Shown: one piece after another, positions 7,954-17,069 of the stretch
Layout: each line of letters opens with the position of its first letter
Position numbering within the stretch: position 1 is the first letter of the stretch
NCBI GenBank assembly: GCA_900545535.1
Contig: UQZN01000026.1
Coordinates: 1-28,348, forward strand
From: an uncultured Phascolarctobacterium sp.
GTDB taxonomy: Bacteria; Bacillota; Negativicutes; Acidaminococcales; Acidaminococcaceae
DNA: 28,348 bases
Reading direction: 5' to 3'
Position numbers and translations under genes: made by a program
Notes under the pieces: model-generated
The model's database searches: none
What the model was told of the DNA's origin: nothing
The model's input: the letters and a program-made list of their open reading frames with translations, nothing else

Positions 7954-7982
7954 ACTATACCAAAAATTGTTTAAAATCACAA
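7954..7982 (-). promoter_or_regulatory. Promoter of the 6S RNA-tcdA transcript
   Basis: On the minus strand TTGTGA (7977-7982), a 17-base spacer and TATAGT (7954-7959) preceded by TGG, an extended -10. The start would be near 7947, about 35 bases before the 6S closing stem, implying a 5'-processed precursor or a second, unseen start. Confidence 0.6.
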
Positions 7983-8083
7983 GGTATAAAGCGGTTTTCT
8001 CTGTTTTTAAAGAGATATTTTTTCTTTTTTTCGCAATCAGTTCATTTTGAAGAAAAAATACTTTTTTACAGCTGCTTTGACAT

Positions 8084-8113
8084 AAAAAAGGACTGCCGCA
8101 GCAGTCCTTTTTT
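8084..8113. terminator. Terminator after aspS
   Basis: A 13-pair stem, AAAAAAGGACTGC (8084-8096) with GCAGTCCTTTTTT (8101-8113), has a four-base loop. On the minus strand it ends in a T run and closes the long operon ending in aspS. Confidence 0.9.
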
Positions 8114-8132
8114 CAGAACAAAGTTCTTCTTA

Positions 8133-9920
8133 TTATTTATCTTTTTTGACCAGGGTTGCACGGATATGCAGCTCACGCAGCTGTTTCTCGTCAACATCGT
8201 TCGGAGCCTGAGTCATCAGGCAGCTGGCGCTTTGGGTTTTCGGGAAAGCGATAACGTCGCGGATAGAATCGCGTTTAGCCATGATCATGATCAAACGGTC
8301 AAGACCGAATGCCAGACCGCCGTGCGGAGGAGCGCCGAATTCAAAGGCGTCCATCATAAAGCCAAATTTCTCTTTAGCCTGCTCTTCGGTAAGGCCGATA
8401 GCTTTGAAAACCTCGTTTTGCACATCACGGCGATGGATACGGATAGAACCGCCGCCGATCTCGGTGCCGTTGAGCACCATATCATAAGCTTTGGCATACA
8501 CTTTACCGGGATCGGTAGCCAGCATGGCCACATCCTCGTCACGGGGAGCCGTAAACGGATGATGCATAGCCACATAGCGTTTTTCTTCGTCGTTATATTC
8601 AAACATCGGGAAATCTACGACCCAGGCAAAAGCCAGCATATCTTCGTCGATCAGCTCGCGGCGTTTAGCCATTTCCAGACGCAGAGCGCCTAAAGCCTGA
8701 GCAACTACAGCCGGTTTATCAGCAACGAACAACAGCAGATCGCCGGGTTCAGCCGCTGCAGTTTTGAGGATATTTGCCAAATGTGCTTCGCTGAAGAATT
8801 TAGCGATCGGAGATTTCACGCTGCCGTCTTCCTGGATCTGCATCCAGGCCAGACCTTTAGCACCGTAGATACCAACGAATTCAACCAGGCCGTCCAGCTC
8901 GCGGCGCGGGATAGCGGCATAGCCTTTAACATTGATCGCTTTCACGACACCGCCGTCTTCGACGATAGCATTGAACACTTTAAAGTCAGAATCTTTGACT
9001 GCCTCAGACATATTGACCAGTTCCATACCAAAGCGCAGGTCCGGCTTGTCGCTGCCAAAACGGTCCATAGCCTCGTCCCAGGTCAAACGCTGCATCGGCA
9101 GCTGGATCTTTTTGCCCATAGCGCCTTCAAACACATACGCCATCAGGCCTTCCATCAATTCCATGATATCTTCAGCATCTACGAAAGACATTTCAATATC
9201 CAGCTGAGTAAATTCAGGCTGACGGTCAGCACGCAGATCTTCGTCACGGAAGCAGCGGGCGATCTGGAAATAACGCTCCATACCAGCAACCATCAAAATC
9301 TGTTTAAAGATCTGCGGAGATTGCGGCAAAGCATAAAATTTACCGGGGTTGACGCGGCTCGGCACCAGATAATCACGGGCGCCTTCAGGAGTGCTTTTAG
9401 TCAGCATCGGCGTTTCGATCTCGCAGAAACCGTTTTTATCCATATAATCACGCATCAATTTAGTAACTTTATGACGCAAAATCAAATTCTTCTGCATTTC
9501 CGGACGGCGCAGGTCCAAATAACGGTATTTCAAGCGCAGGTTCTCGTCTGTGTCGATGTCGTCCTGAATATAAAACGGCGGTGTTTTAGCGGCATTGAGT
9601 ACTTCCAGATCGGCAGCAACCACTTCGATCTCGCCGGTGGCCAAATTCGGATTTACGGTAGCAGCATCACGCAGACGCACTTTGCCTGCTACTTTGATAA
9701 CGTACTCGCTGCGGATAGCTTCAGCAGTAGTAAAGCTATTGCCGGCATCGTCAGGGTCAACGACAACTTGCACGATACCGCTGCGGTCACGCAGATCGAC
9801 GAAAATCAACCCGCCGTGGTCGCGGCGTTTGGCAACCCAACCGCATAAAACTACTTGCTCGCCTGCTGCCTCTTTGGTCAGCAAACCGCAGCTATGACTG
9901 CGTTTTAAAGAATTACTCAT
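8133..9920 (-). CDS. aspS: Aspartyl-tRNA synthetase, bacterial type
   Basis: A 595-residue class IIb synthetase that charges tRNA-Asp, with the length typical of bacterial enzymes. The N-terminal OB-fold anticodon domain contains GWVAKRRDHGGLIFVDLRDR (27-46). Class II motif 2 is FRDEDLRADRQPEFTQLD and motif 3 is GGLAFGLDRLIM near the C-terminus. The GAD insertion of bacterial AspRS lies between (about 285-420). His35 in RRDHGG corresponds to the residue that marks non-discriminating enzymes in Pseudomonas aeruginosa. The ATG overlaps the end of hisS by eight bases, so the two are translationally coupled. No T-box leader is present. Confidence 0.98.
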   Translation of the reverse strand: MSNSLKRSHSCGLLTKEAAGEQVVLCGWVAKRRDHGGLIFVDLRDRSGIVQVVVDPDDAGNSFTTAEAIRSEYVIKVAGKVRLRDAATVNPNLATGEIEVVAADLEVLNAAKTPPFYIQDDIDTDENLRLKYRYLDLRRPEMQKNLILRHKVTKLMRDYMDKNGFCEIETPMLTKSTPEGARDYLVPSRVNPGKFYALPQSPQIFKQILMVAGMERYFQIARCFRDEDLRADRQPEFTQLDIEMSFVDAEDIMELMEGLMAYVFEGAMGKKIQLPMQRLTWDEAMDRFGSDKPDLRFGMELVNMSEAVKDSDFKVFNAIVEDGGVVKAINVKGYAAIPRRELDGLVEFVGIYGAKGLAWMQIQEDGSVKSPIAKFFSEAHLANILKTAAAEPGDLLLFVADKPAVVAQALGALRLEMAKRRELIDEDMLAFAWVVDFPMFEYNDEEKRYVAMHHPFTAPRDEDVAMLATDPGKVYAKAYDMVLNGTEIGGGSIRIHRRDVQNEVFKAIGLTEEQAKEKFGFMMDAFEFGAPPHGGLAFGLDRLIMIMAKRDSIRDVIAFPKTQSASCLMTQAPNDVDEKQLRELHIRATLVKKDK

Positions 9921-11184
9921 GACTTTGCACCTCTGTTTTTAAAATTGATGTAATATCTTGGATAGGGATCTCGGTCTGCTCGCTGGTCACCATATTCCTC
10001 AATACAGCATGACCGCGCGCTACCTCGTCTTCACCTAAAATCAACACATATTTGGCAGCCAGTCTGTTCGCCTGCTTCATCTGGGCTTTCATGCTGCGCC
10101 CCAAAAAGTCGAATTCTACCTTCAGTCCTTCGCGGCGTAAAGCGATCGCTTCCTTAAATGCCAGGGTAAAGTTCACGCTGCCCGGGCACACTACAAAGAC
10201 ATCGATACTGTTATCGAACTGCGGCAGCAGGTTCTGGCTTTCGATCGCCAGCAGCACGCGCTCCATACCCATCGCAAAGCCGATACCCGGTGTTGCCGGG
10301 CCGCCGATCTCTTCGATCAGTCCGTCATAACGGCCACCGCCGCAAACAGCGCTTTGCGCTCCCAGCGGAGCGTATTGGATCTCAAAGGCGGTCTTAGTAT
10401 AGTAATCAAGTCCGCGCACCAGATTATGGTCGACTACATAATCGACGCCGGCAGCAGTCAAAAGCTCCTGCAGACCTTCAAAATGCGCTTTACATTCTTC
10501 GCACAGACACTCTTCCAAACTGGGCGCGCCTGCCGCCAGCTCCTGATCGTGCGGATTTTTGCAGTCAAGCAGACGCAGCGGATTACGGTCAAAGCGCGAC
10601 TGGCAATCCTTACACATTTCGCCAAGATGCGGGCGGAAATACTCCTGCAGCTTTTCTCTGTGCAGTGGCCTGCATTTCGGGCAGCCAACGGAATTGATTT
10701 TCAGCTTTAAGTCTTGCAGGCCCAAAGTCTGCAATATCTGTACCGCCAGCAGAATGATCTCGGCATCGATATTCGGTCCCTCTACGCCCAGCGCTTCCAC
10801 GCCAAACTGATGGAACTGACGGTAACGTCCAGCCTGCGGCCTGTCGTACCTGAACATCGGCCCGATATAAAACAGCTTTGTCGGCGCCGGATCGGCATAC
10901 ATTTTATTTTCTACGTACGACCGTACGGCGGACGCCGTATTCTCGGGACGCAGCGTCAGACTGCGCTCACCACGGTCAGTAAAGGTGTACATTTCTTTTT
11001 CAACAACGTCGGTCGTTTCGCCGATACCGCGCAAAAACAGCTCGGTATGCTCAAAAACAGGCGTCCTGATTTCCTGATAACCATATTGGGCACAAATCTC
11101 GCGCATGGTGCGTTCCAGATAACGCCAGGCTTCCACATCGCGCGGCAGAATATCCTTCGTGCCTCTGGGTGCTGTGGTCAACAC
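9913..11184 (-). CDS. hisS: Histidyl-tRNA synthetase
   Basis: A 423-residue class IIa synthetase that charges tRNA-His. Motif 1 surrounds PVFEHTELFLRGIGE. Motif 2 is in MFRYDRPQAGRYRQFHQFG. The histidine-binding signature appears as LVRGLDYYTKTAFEI. The C-terminal anticodon domain covers about the last 95 residues. The start is GTG at 11184, giving MLTTAPRGTKD; it is chosen because GGAGG lies seven bases upstream, inside the last codons of hemZ. No T-box is present in front, so regulation must come from the operon promoter. Confidence 0.98.
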   Translation of the reverse strand: MLTTAPRGTKDILPRDVEAWRYLERTMREICAQYGYQEIRTPVFEHTELFLRGIGETTDVVEKEMYTFTDRGERSLTLRPENTASAVRSYVENKMYADPAPTKLFYIGPMFRYDRPQAGRYRQFHQFGVEALGVEGPNIDAEIILLAVQILQTLGLQDLKLKINSVGCPKCRPLHREKLQEYFRPHLGEMCKDCQSRFDRNPLRLLDCKNPHDQELAAGAPSLEECLCEECKAHFEGLQELLTAAGVDYVVDHNLVRGLDYYTKTAFEIQYAPLGAQSAVCGGGRYDGLIEEIGGPATPGIGFAMGMERVLLAIESQNLLPQFDNSIDVFVVCPGSVNFTLAFKEAIALRREGLKVEFDFLGRSMKAQMKQANRLAAKYVLILGEDEVARGHAVLRNMVTSEQTEIPIQDITSILKTEVQSHE

Positions 11185-11186
11185 GT

Positions 11187-12632
11187 TTATTCCTCCTCAT
11201 CCGCAAAAAGCAGGCTGCGTTTATGCGCCAGCTGCGGCAGATTGCCCGTATATGTCCCGATATCTTTGGGCATATTGAGCTTCTTAAGATGATGTCCGTC
11301 CGCCTGCGGCACTTTAGTCGCAGATGCCGGTCCGATCCCGAGCACAGTATGACGTTCTTCCATCATCTGAATATTATAAAGGCTGGCACTGCCGGAAGCA
11401 GCATAGCCGATATTGGCAAGATTGCCCAGCATATAATGCTGGCGGTATAAATAATAAGGCAGCATCCCCATTGCCGCCGCAGTTTCGCCGCCGTAAGCGA
11501 CCAGCGCCTCAGCTTCCTCAGCCGTCAGGCTGCTTAGCTGCGCGCCAAAAAGCGGGGCGCTCTTTTTAAGCGTTAAAGTATGCACAGTCAGATTATCAGG
11601 AGCCAAAGCCCTGATGCCGTCCAGCGACGCCCGCACATCGGCAGCCGTCTCTCCCGGCAGCCCGATGATCAGATCGGTATTGACCGTTTTGATGCTGCTG
11701 TGCCGCACCAGTTCATAGGCCTGATAAAAATCACGCACTGTATGACTGCGGCCGATAGCCTGCAAAGTTTTATCATGCAAAGTCTGCGGATTGACGCTGA
11801 TACGGTTCACGCCGTAAGCTTCCATGACCTTCAGCTTCTCAACGCTGAAACAATCAGGCCGACCCGCTTCCACAGTAAACTCGCGCACTCCCGGCAGCAG
11901 CAGATGCCGCGCCGCAAGCCCGATGAGCCGTGCGAAGGCTGTTTCGCTAAGGCTGGTCGGCGTACCGCCGCCAATGTAAACCGCAGTAGCATTTAATTTG
12001 TACATACTTATTAATTGTACCACAGCAAGTATATCTTGTTCAATGAAATTTAAAAACTTTTGCTGTAATTCTTCCTCACGCGGCACGATCCCCGACGGGA
12101 AAGAACAATAAGAACAGCGCGTAGGACAAAAAGGAATACCGATATAAATGCCGAACTGCTTTTCTGCTGCCGGCAAAAGCCGCCTTTGCAGCAGGCAGAT
12201 CTCCGTCAGCAGCTGCGCCTGTTTAGCAGGCAGCAAATAATGCCGCTGCAAATACTGCGGCAGCGCAGCGCCATTTAACCCGCCGTCTAAAAGCTTATGC
12301 GCCAGCTTTCCCGGACGCACGCCGGTCAGGATGCCCCAGGGCAAAGCCGCCTCACGTCCAGACACCCTGGCCAGTACATCTAGCACCGCAAGCTTGGTGC
12401 AGCGCACCCATTCGCCCCTGACATCCTGTAAAACCGTAAATGGCCTGCTGACAGTCCTTGTGCCGTCCGCCGCCTGCCAAACCGCCACACAGCTGTCAGC
12501 GTCTGCCGCCACCGTCAGCAGGGCAGCGCCGTCAGAATGCGGCAAAATGTCAAAGAACGCGGCCATCTCAGCGACAGGCCGCGTTAAATCATAAGGTAAC
12601 TTCTGCACTAATTTATAATCACTGCTCATCAT
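11187..12632 (-). CDS. hemZ: HemZ-type coproporphyrinogen dehydrogenase, radical SAM
   Basis: A radical SAM enzyme of about 481 residues, predicted to decarboxylate coproporphyrinogen III oxidatively in the oxygen-independent haem pathway. The 4Fe-4S motif is PFCPTRCSYC (Cys169, Cys173, Cys176 from the chosen start). The N-terminal extension with GILTGVRPGKLAHKL is characteristic of HemZ and absent from HemN/HemW. IGGGTPTSL after the cluster is shared by the superfamily. The frame is open to 12737 with in-frame ATGs at 12656, 12632 and 12629. The tandem ATGs at 12632/12629 are preferred because they lie a few bases after the upstream stop codon, as in coupled genes, but no strong ribosome binding site decides it. 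A related coproporphyrinogen-like function cannot be excluded. Confidence 0.87.
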   Translation of the reverse strand: MMSSDYKLVQKLPYDLTRPVAEMAAFFDILPHSDGAALLTVAADADSCVAVWQAADGTRTVSRPFTVLQDVRGEWVRCTKLAVLDVLARVSGREAALPWGILTGVRPGKLAHKLLDGGLNGAALPQYLQRHYLLPAKQAQLLTEICLLQRRLLPAAEKQFGIYIGIPFCPTRCSYCSFPSGIVPREEELQQKFLNFIEQDILAVVQLISMYKLNATAVYIGGGTPTSLSETAFARLIGLAARHLLLPGVREFTVEAGRPDCFSVEKLKVMEAYGVNRISVNPQTLHDKTLQAIGRSHTVRDFYQAYELVRHSSIKTVNTDLIIGLPGETAADVRASLDGIRALAPDNLTVHTLTLKKSAPLFGAQLSSLTAEEAEALVAYGGETAAAMGMLPYYLYRQHYMLGNLANIGYAASGSASLYNIQMMEERHTVLGIGPASATKVPQADGHHLKKLNMPKDIGTYTGNLPQLAHKRSLLFADEEE

Positions 12633-12636
12633 CTCA

Positions 12637-13731
12637 TCATCGTTTCTGCTGCTCATTTTCCGTTGGCCGTGGTTCATCAGAACTGTGCCATAACTCTTTA
12701 TAGAAAACCCGGTACACGGCAGCCACAGGCACGGCAAACAGCATACCCAGAATACCGTACAGCTTGGCGCCTATCAGCAGGCTCAAAATCAAAACTACAG
12801 GATGCAGATCGATTTTACTGCCCATGATCCGCGGCATCAGAATATTGCCGTCGATCTGGTAAAACACCAGATAAAACAGCGCTACAGAAAAAGCCGAAGC
12901 AGTATTCTGCGAATAAGCAATAAATACCGCTGGCACTGCGCCCATCAACGGTCCGACCACAGGTACCGTCTCGGCCATGACGGCCAGGAAACCAAAAACC
13001 AGCGGGAACTGAATACCCAGCATCGCCACACCGACAGTAATACATACGCCGGCGATCAGGCTCAATTTACCAAGTCCCCGGATATAAGCGCTCAAGGTTC
13101 GTCCGATCTCATCCAGGATATGCGCCACCTTCGGCTGCGTATCATAAGTAAACAGATTGATCATCATCAGACGCAGCTCACGCCAGTCTTTCAAAAAGTA
13201 AAAAGCTAAAAACGGGACTACGATCAAGCCTACCAGATTGGCAATAATATCGATGGTAGACTTAAACAAATTGCGCAGGATACCGCCCATAAAGCCCATG
13301 ATCCAGCTCATCGCATCATCGATCAGCGTTTCAAAATTATACGGCAGCCGCGGATACTGGGAAGGGTCCTTCAGCAGCCACTCCAGGTTGCCGGACTCGA
13401 CTTTTGTCGTATAATCAGGCAGTCTGGCCACCAGATCATTGATCTGCCCAAACAAAGGCAGCAAAATAAACGTAACGGCGAAAAACATAAACAGGCCAAA
13501 AGCCATAAAGGCCAGAATGATCGCCACCACACGCGACAAATGGATCTGTCCCTGACCAACAGTGATCCTGGAAAACATATTCGATACCGGATACAGGGCA
13601 AAAGCCAGACCTATCGCTAAAAGGATAGGGAACAGAAACGCAGCCAGTTCATACAAAACAAAGGATACGCCTGCCGCTACTGCCAATTTGAAAGTTGTAC
13701 TGTGTCTCAGCAGCTTGATACTTTTGATCAT
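12637..13731 (-). CDS. AI-2E/PerM-family membrane protein
   Basis: A 364-residue inner-membrane protein with about seven to eight hydrophobic helices and a soluble segment between the second and third (about residues 75-150), the layout of the AI-2E transporter (TqsA/YtvI/PerM) family. The stretch AVMAETVPVVGPLMGAVPAV and the glycine-rich C-terminal helices are typical. Despite the name, most Firmicute members have no shown role in quorum sensing; some act in ion export. The last residues are charged (NEQQKR). It starts 12 bases after the upstream hydrolase gene and ends just before hemZ. The ribosome binding site is weak. Confidence 0.88.
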   Translation of the reverse strand: MIKSIKLLRHSTTFKLAVAAGVSFVLYELAAFLFPILLAIGLAFALYPVSNMFSRITVGQGQIHLSRVVAIILAFMAFGLFMFFAVTFILLPLFGQINDLVARLPDYTTKVESGNLEWLLKDPSQYPRLPYNFETLIDDAMSWIMGFMGGILRNLFKSTIDIIANLVGLIVVPFLAFYFLKDWRELRLMMINLFTYDTQPKVAHILDEIGRTLSAYIRGLGKLSLIAGVCITVGVAMLGIQFPLVFGFLAVMAETVPVVGPLMGAVPAVFIAYSQNTASAFSVALFYLVFYQIDGNILMPRIMGSKIDLHPVVLILSLLIGAKLYGILGMLFAVPVAAVYRVFYKELWHSSDEPRPTENEQQKR

Positions 13732-13743
13732 TTTCTTACTTAC

Positions 13744-14364
13744 TTATTGCAGAAACGGATTTCTGCGTCTCTCCCATCCTACCGTAGTCGCAGGTCCATG
13801 TCCCGGTAAAAGCTTAGTTTCATCAGGCAAAACCAGAAGTTTCGTTTTTATAGAGTCAAGAATCTGTTTGTAGGAACCGCCCGGCAGATCGGTACGGCCG
13901 ATGGATTCGGCAAATACCGTATCACCGCAGAACACCACATCACCGCAGACGAGGCATACGCCGCCGCGGGTATGACCCGGAGTCGTCAGCACCTTAAAAT
14001 CAAGTCCGGCCTCTGTGACAGTTTCCCCATCCTCAAAAATTTTATCAGCCGGCGCAAAAGCTGCGTCCATGCCCATATAAGCAGAAAGATTGCTGGTAGC
14101 CTTCGTCAGCATCTCCGCATCCGCCTCACTGATATAGACCCTGGCGCCAGTCGCCTTGCGCACCTCTTCCAGTCCCATGATATGATCGCTGTGCCCATGG
14201 GTGATAAAGATCGCATCGATAGTGATGCCTTCTTTCTTGATCGCGTCGACGATCCTGTCGCCGTCTCCGCCCGGATCGACAACAACGCCGTGACCGGTAG
14301 CTTCGTTTACCGCTATATAGCAGTTAGTACCAAGCATACCAACTTCCATTTTTAAAACCTTCAT
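13744..14364 (-). CDS. Metallo-beta-lactamase-fold hydrolase, glyoxalase II-like (GloC/YqgX type)
   Basis: A 206-residue cytoplasmic protein with the metal-binding signature THGHSDH at residues 55-61 and downstream metal ligands in TPGHTRGG, CGDTVF and LLPGHGPAT. The short length without the glyoxalase II C-terminal domain places it with the GloC/YqgX-like hydrolases. Those hydrolyse S-D-lactoylglutathione or similar thioesters, but substrates in Firmicutes are mostly unknown. GGAGG lies six bases before the ATG, partly overlapping the end of dtd. Clostridial relatives also encode such a protein in the relA-dtd-hisS neighbourhood. Confidence 0.9.
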   Translation of the reverse strand: MKVLKMEVGMLGTNCYIAVNEATGHGVVVDPGGDGDRIVDAIKKEGITIDAIFITHGHSDHIMGLEEVRKATGARVYISEADAEMLTKATSNLSAYMGMDAAFAPADKIFEDGETVTEAGLDFKVLTTPGHTRGGVCLVCGDVVFCGDTVFAESIGRTDLPGGSYKQILDSIKTKLLVLPDETKLLPGHGPATTVGWERRRNPFLQ

Positions 14365-14374
14365 GTCAAACCTC

Positions 14375-14824
14375 CTAAAAATTCTTTTTACTGTCTAATA
14401 AAATCGTTACCGGGCCATTATTGACAAGGCTCACAAGCATATGTGCCTGAAACTTCCCGGTGCCGACGCTGAGCCCTTTCGCCCGCGCGCCTGCCACGAA
14501 TTTTTCATAATAAGCATTGGCCATTTCCGCGCCCGCCGCCTTATCGAACGACGGCCGTTTGCCCTTGCGGCAGTCGCCGTACAAAGTAAACTGCGAAACC
14601 ACCAGCAAGCCGCCGCCCACATCTGCGACAGACAGGTTCATCTTCTCCTGTTCATCTTCAAAAATGCGCAGGCCCACGACCTTGTCCAGCAAATACTCCA
14701 AATCCTTATCTGTATCATCCTTTTCGACGCCCAGCAGCACTAAAAGGCCCTTTGCCACACTGCCTACCCTGGCGCCGTCCACCTCGACAGCAGCGCTGTC
14801 GACACGCTGTACAACCGCTCTCAC
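14375..14824 (-). CDS. dtd: D-aminoacyl-tRNA deacylase
   Basis: A 149-residue enzyme that removes D-amino acids and glycine from mischarged tRNAs. The two family motifs are intact: SQFTLYGD (77-84) and GPVT (137-140), which together form the chirality-reading site across the dimer. The start codon is GTG at 14824, giving MRAVVQRV. Its ribosome binding site GGGAGG lies inside the last codons of relA, so the two are coupled. Recj-relA-dtd order matches Bacillus. Confidence 0.97.
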   Translation of the reverse strand: MRAVVQRVDSAAVEVDGARVGSVAKGLLVLLGVEKDDTDKDLEYLLDKVVGLRIFEDEQEKMNLSVADVGGGLLVVSQFTLYGDCRKGKRPSFDKAAGAEMANAYYEKFVAGARAKGLSVGTGKFQAHMLVSLVNNGPVTILLDSKKNF

Positions 14825-14825
14825 G

Positions 14826-17057
14826 TCAGCCTCCCTGTCCGTTGGAAATCATTCTTTCCACACTGTAAACGCCCTTCATGCGTTTGATTTTATTCATAAT
14901 ATTATCCAGCTGCTCCAGATTGCCGATATCGATACCCATACTGATATTCGCGATCTTCTGCTTATCGATGCGGCAATTCAGCGCGTTGATATTCAGCTTT
15001 GACTCACTCATCACCATCATGATGTCGGCCATCATACCGGGGCGGTCGCCAGCCGTGATAATGATATTGACCTTATACAGCGAATCCGTCGCAATATCCC
15101 AGGCCACTTCGATCAGACGGCTCTGCTCCTCAGGATTGTTGCTCATCACATTCGGGCAGTCCTGGCGATGCACCGAAATACCACTGCCGCGGGTGATATA
15201 CCCGATAACCGGATCGCCCGGGATCGGATTGCAGCAGCGCGCCAGCTTGACCATGATCCCCTCTTCGCCCTTGACCAGGATACCATGACTGGACTTGGCC
15301 TTGGAACGGCGCGGCTTCAACTCGGCCAGCAGCTGCGACAGGTCCTTCGTCGTCGTCAGCTTCTGCTCTTTCTTATACAGCTCTACCAGCTTCGACATCA
15401 CGCTGTTGATCGTGATCCCGCCATAACCGATAGTAGCCATCAAATTCTCTTCGTTATCCAACCGCAGCTGGGCGCTCACGTCCTTCAGCTTATCGCCTTT
15501 CAGCAAAATTTTAGGATCGTAACCCAGACGCTTACATTCTTTTTCCAGCATCTCGCGGCCCTTGACGATGTTCTCCTCGCGCCGCTCCTTTTTAAACCAC
15601 GATTTGATCTTGTTCCGGCTGTCGGAAGAACCGACGATATTGATCCAGTCACGGCTTGGCCCTGCCGCCTGCTTAGAAGTGATGACCTCGACGATATCGC
15701 CATTGCTCAGCTTGTAATCAAGCGGCACGATGCGCCCGTTCACCTTGGCCCCGACGCAGCGGTTGCCAACATCCGTATGGATGCGGTACGCAAAATCGAT
15801 CGGCACGGCGCCGACCGGCAAATCGATAACATCGCCGCGCGGCGTAAATACAAAGACCTCATCGGCAAAAACATCCATCTTGACCGTATTGACGAAATCG
15901 CGGGAATCGCTCATATCCTGATGCCATTCCAGCAGCTGCCGCAGCCACGACAGCTTGGCATCAAAGGTCTTATCGCCGCCGGCAGCCGGTGCAGGCTTGC
16001 TGCCGCCGCTTTCCTTATAGCGCCAGTGAGCGGCGATACCGTACTCAGAAATACGGTGCATCTCAAAAGTCCTGATCTGGATCTCCAGCGGCTGGCCATT
16101 GCCATACAGCACCGTCGTATGCAGCGACTGGTACATATTTGACTTCGGCACGGCGACATAATCCTTAAAGCGGCCCGGGATCGGACGCCACATACTATGC
16201 ACAACGCCCAGCGTGCCGTAACAGTCCTTCACGCTGTCCACCAGCACACGGATCGCCAAAAGATCATAGATCTCGCTCAGTTCCTTATGGTCGCGCAGCA
16301 TCTTTTTATGGATGCTGTAAAAATTCTTCGGCCGGCCCTGGATCTCGCACGTGATATTCATCGTATCAAGATGCTCTTTGATCTCGCCCATTGCCGCATG
16401 GATCATTGCCTCACGCTCACGGCGTTTGACCTTGACCTGCTCGACCAGATCGTAATATATCTCCGGCTCCATATAACGGAACGCCAGATCCTCCAGCTCC
16501 CACTTGATAGTATAAATACCCAGACGGTGAGCCAGAGGCGCATAGATCTCCATCGTCTCGCGCGAAATAGACTGCTGCTTATGCACCGGCATAAACTTCA
16601 TCGTCCGCATATTATGCAGCCTGTCGGCCAGTTTTATCATAACTACGCGGATATCCTTAGCCATCGCCAAAAACATCTTACGGTAGTTTTCGATCTGCTG
16701 TTCTTCTTTGGAAATATACTCTATCTTGCCTAACTTCGTAACCCCATCCACCAGATCGGCAACCTTCTGTCCAAAATCCTCTTTTAAAGAATCCAGACTG
16801 ATATCAGTATCCTCCACCACATCATGTAAAAAAGCTGCCGCCAAGGTCAGTTCGTCCAGCTGGAGCTGCGATAAGATCGTAGCTACGCCAAGCGGATGGA
16901 TGATATAAGGCTCGCCGGACTTACGGCGCTGGCTGGCATGAGCTTCAGCCGCCACATCATAAGCCTTGCGGACAAACTCCACCTGCTGCTTATTCAAATA
17001 GCTTTCGATCGTCGCAAAAAAATCCTCCACACAAACAACATTTCCTGTTTCAGGCAT
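14826..17057 (-). CDS. relA: Bifunctional (p)ppGpp synthetase/hydrolase (RelA/SpoT, Rel)
   Basis: A 743-residue long RelA/SpoT homologue that makes and degrades the stringent-response alarmone. The hydrolase domain is intact, with HD at 78-79 in AAAFLHDVVEDTD. The synthetase domain (about 235-360) carries RFKD (296-299), the form seen in bifunctional Rel rather than the acidic variant of E. coli RelA. YVAVPKSNMYQSLHTTV follows. The TGS domain spans about 395-460, a Cys/His zinc-finger-like segment contains ARCCNPIPGD, and the ACT domain fills about 665-743. The gene starts 12 bases after recJ. Downstream genes for tRNA charging are in the same transcript. Confidence 0.97.
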   Translation of the reverse strand: MPETGNVVCVEDFFATIESYLNKQQVEFVRKAYDVAAEAHASQRRKSGEPYIIHPLGVATILSQLQLDELTLAAAFLHDVVEDTDISLDSLKEDFGQKVADLVDGVTKLGKIEYISKEEQQIENYRKMFLAMAKDIRVVMIKLADRLHNMRTMKFMPVHKQQSISRETMEIYAPLAHRLGIYTIKWELEDLAFRYMEPEIYYDLVEQVKVKRREREAMIHAAMGEIKEHLDTMNITCEIQGRPKNFYSIHKKMLRDHKELSEIYDLLAIRVLVDSVKDCYGTLGVVHSMWRPIPGRFKDYVAVPKSNMYQSLHTTVLYGNGQPLEIQIRTFEMHRISEYGIAAHWRYKESGGSKPAPAAGGDKTFDAKLSWLRQLLEWHQDMSDSRDFVNTVKMDVFADEVFVFTPRGDVIDLPVGAVPIDFAYRIHTDVGNRCVGAKVNGRIVPLDYKLSNGDIVEVITSKQAAGPSRDWINIVGSSDSRNKIKSWFKKERREENIVKGREMLEKECKRLGYDPKILLKGDKLKDVSAQLRLDNEENLMATIGYGGITINSVMSKLVELYKKEQKLTTTKDLSQLLAELKPRRSKAKSSHGILVKGEEGIMVKLARCCNPIPGDPVIGYITRGSGISVHRQDCPNVMSNNPEEQSRLIEVAWDIATDSLYKVNIIITAGDRPGMMADIMMVMSESKLNINALNCRIDKQKIANISMGIDIGNLEQLDNIMNKIKRMKGVYSVERMISNGQGG

Positions 17058-17069
17058 CTTAGCACTTCC

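Noticed and set aside
7780..7974. Small plus-strand frame opposite the 6S RNA
   Set aside because: It covers the complement of the structured RNA and its promoter, with no ribosome binding site.
12637..13731. Quorum-sensing AI-2 exporter
   Set aside because: The family name is historical; there are no luxS or lsr-like genes nearby, so no quorum-sensing role is claimed.
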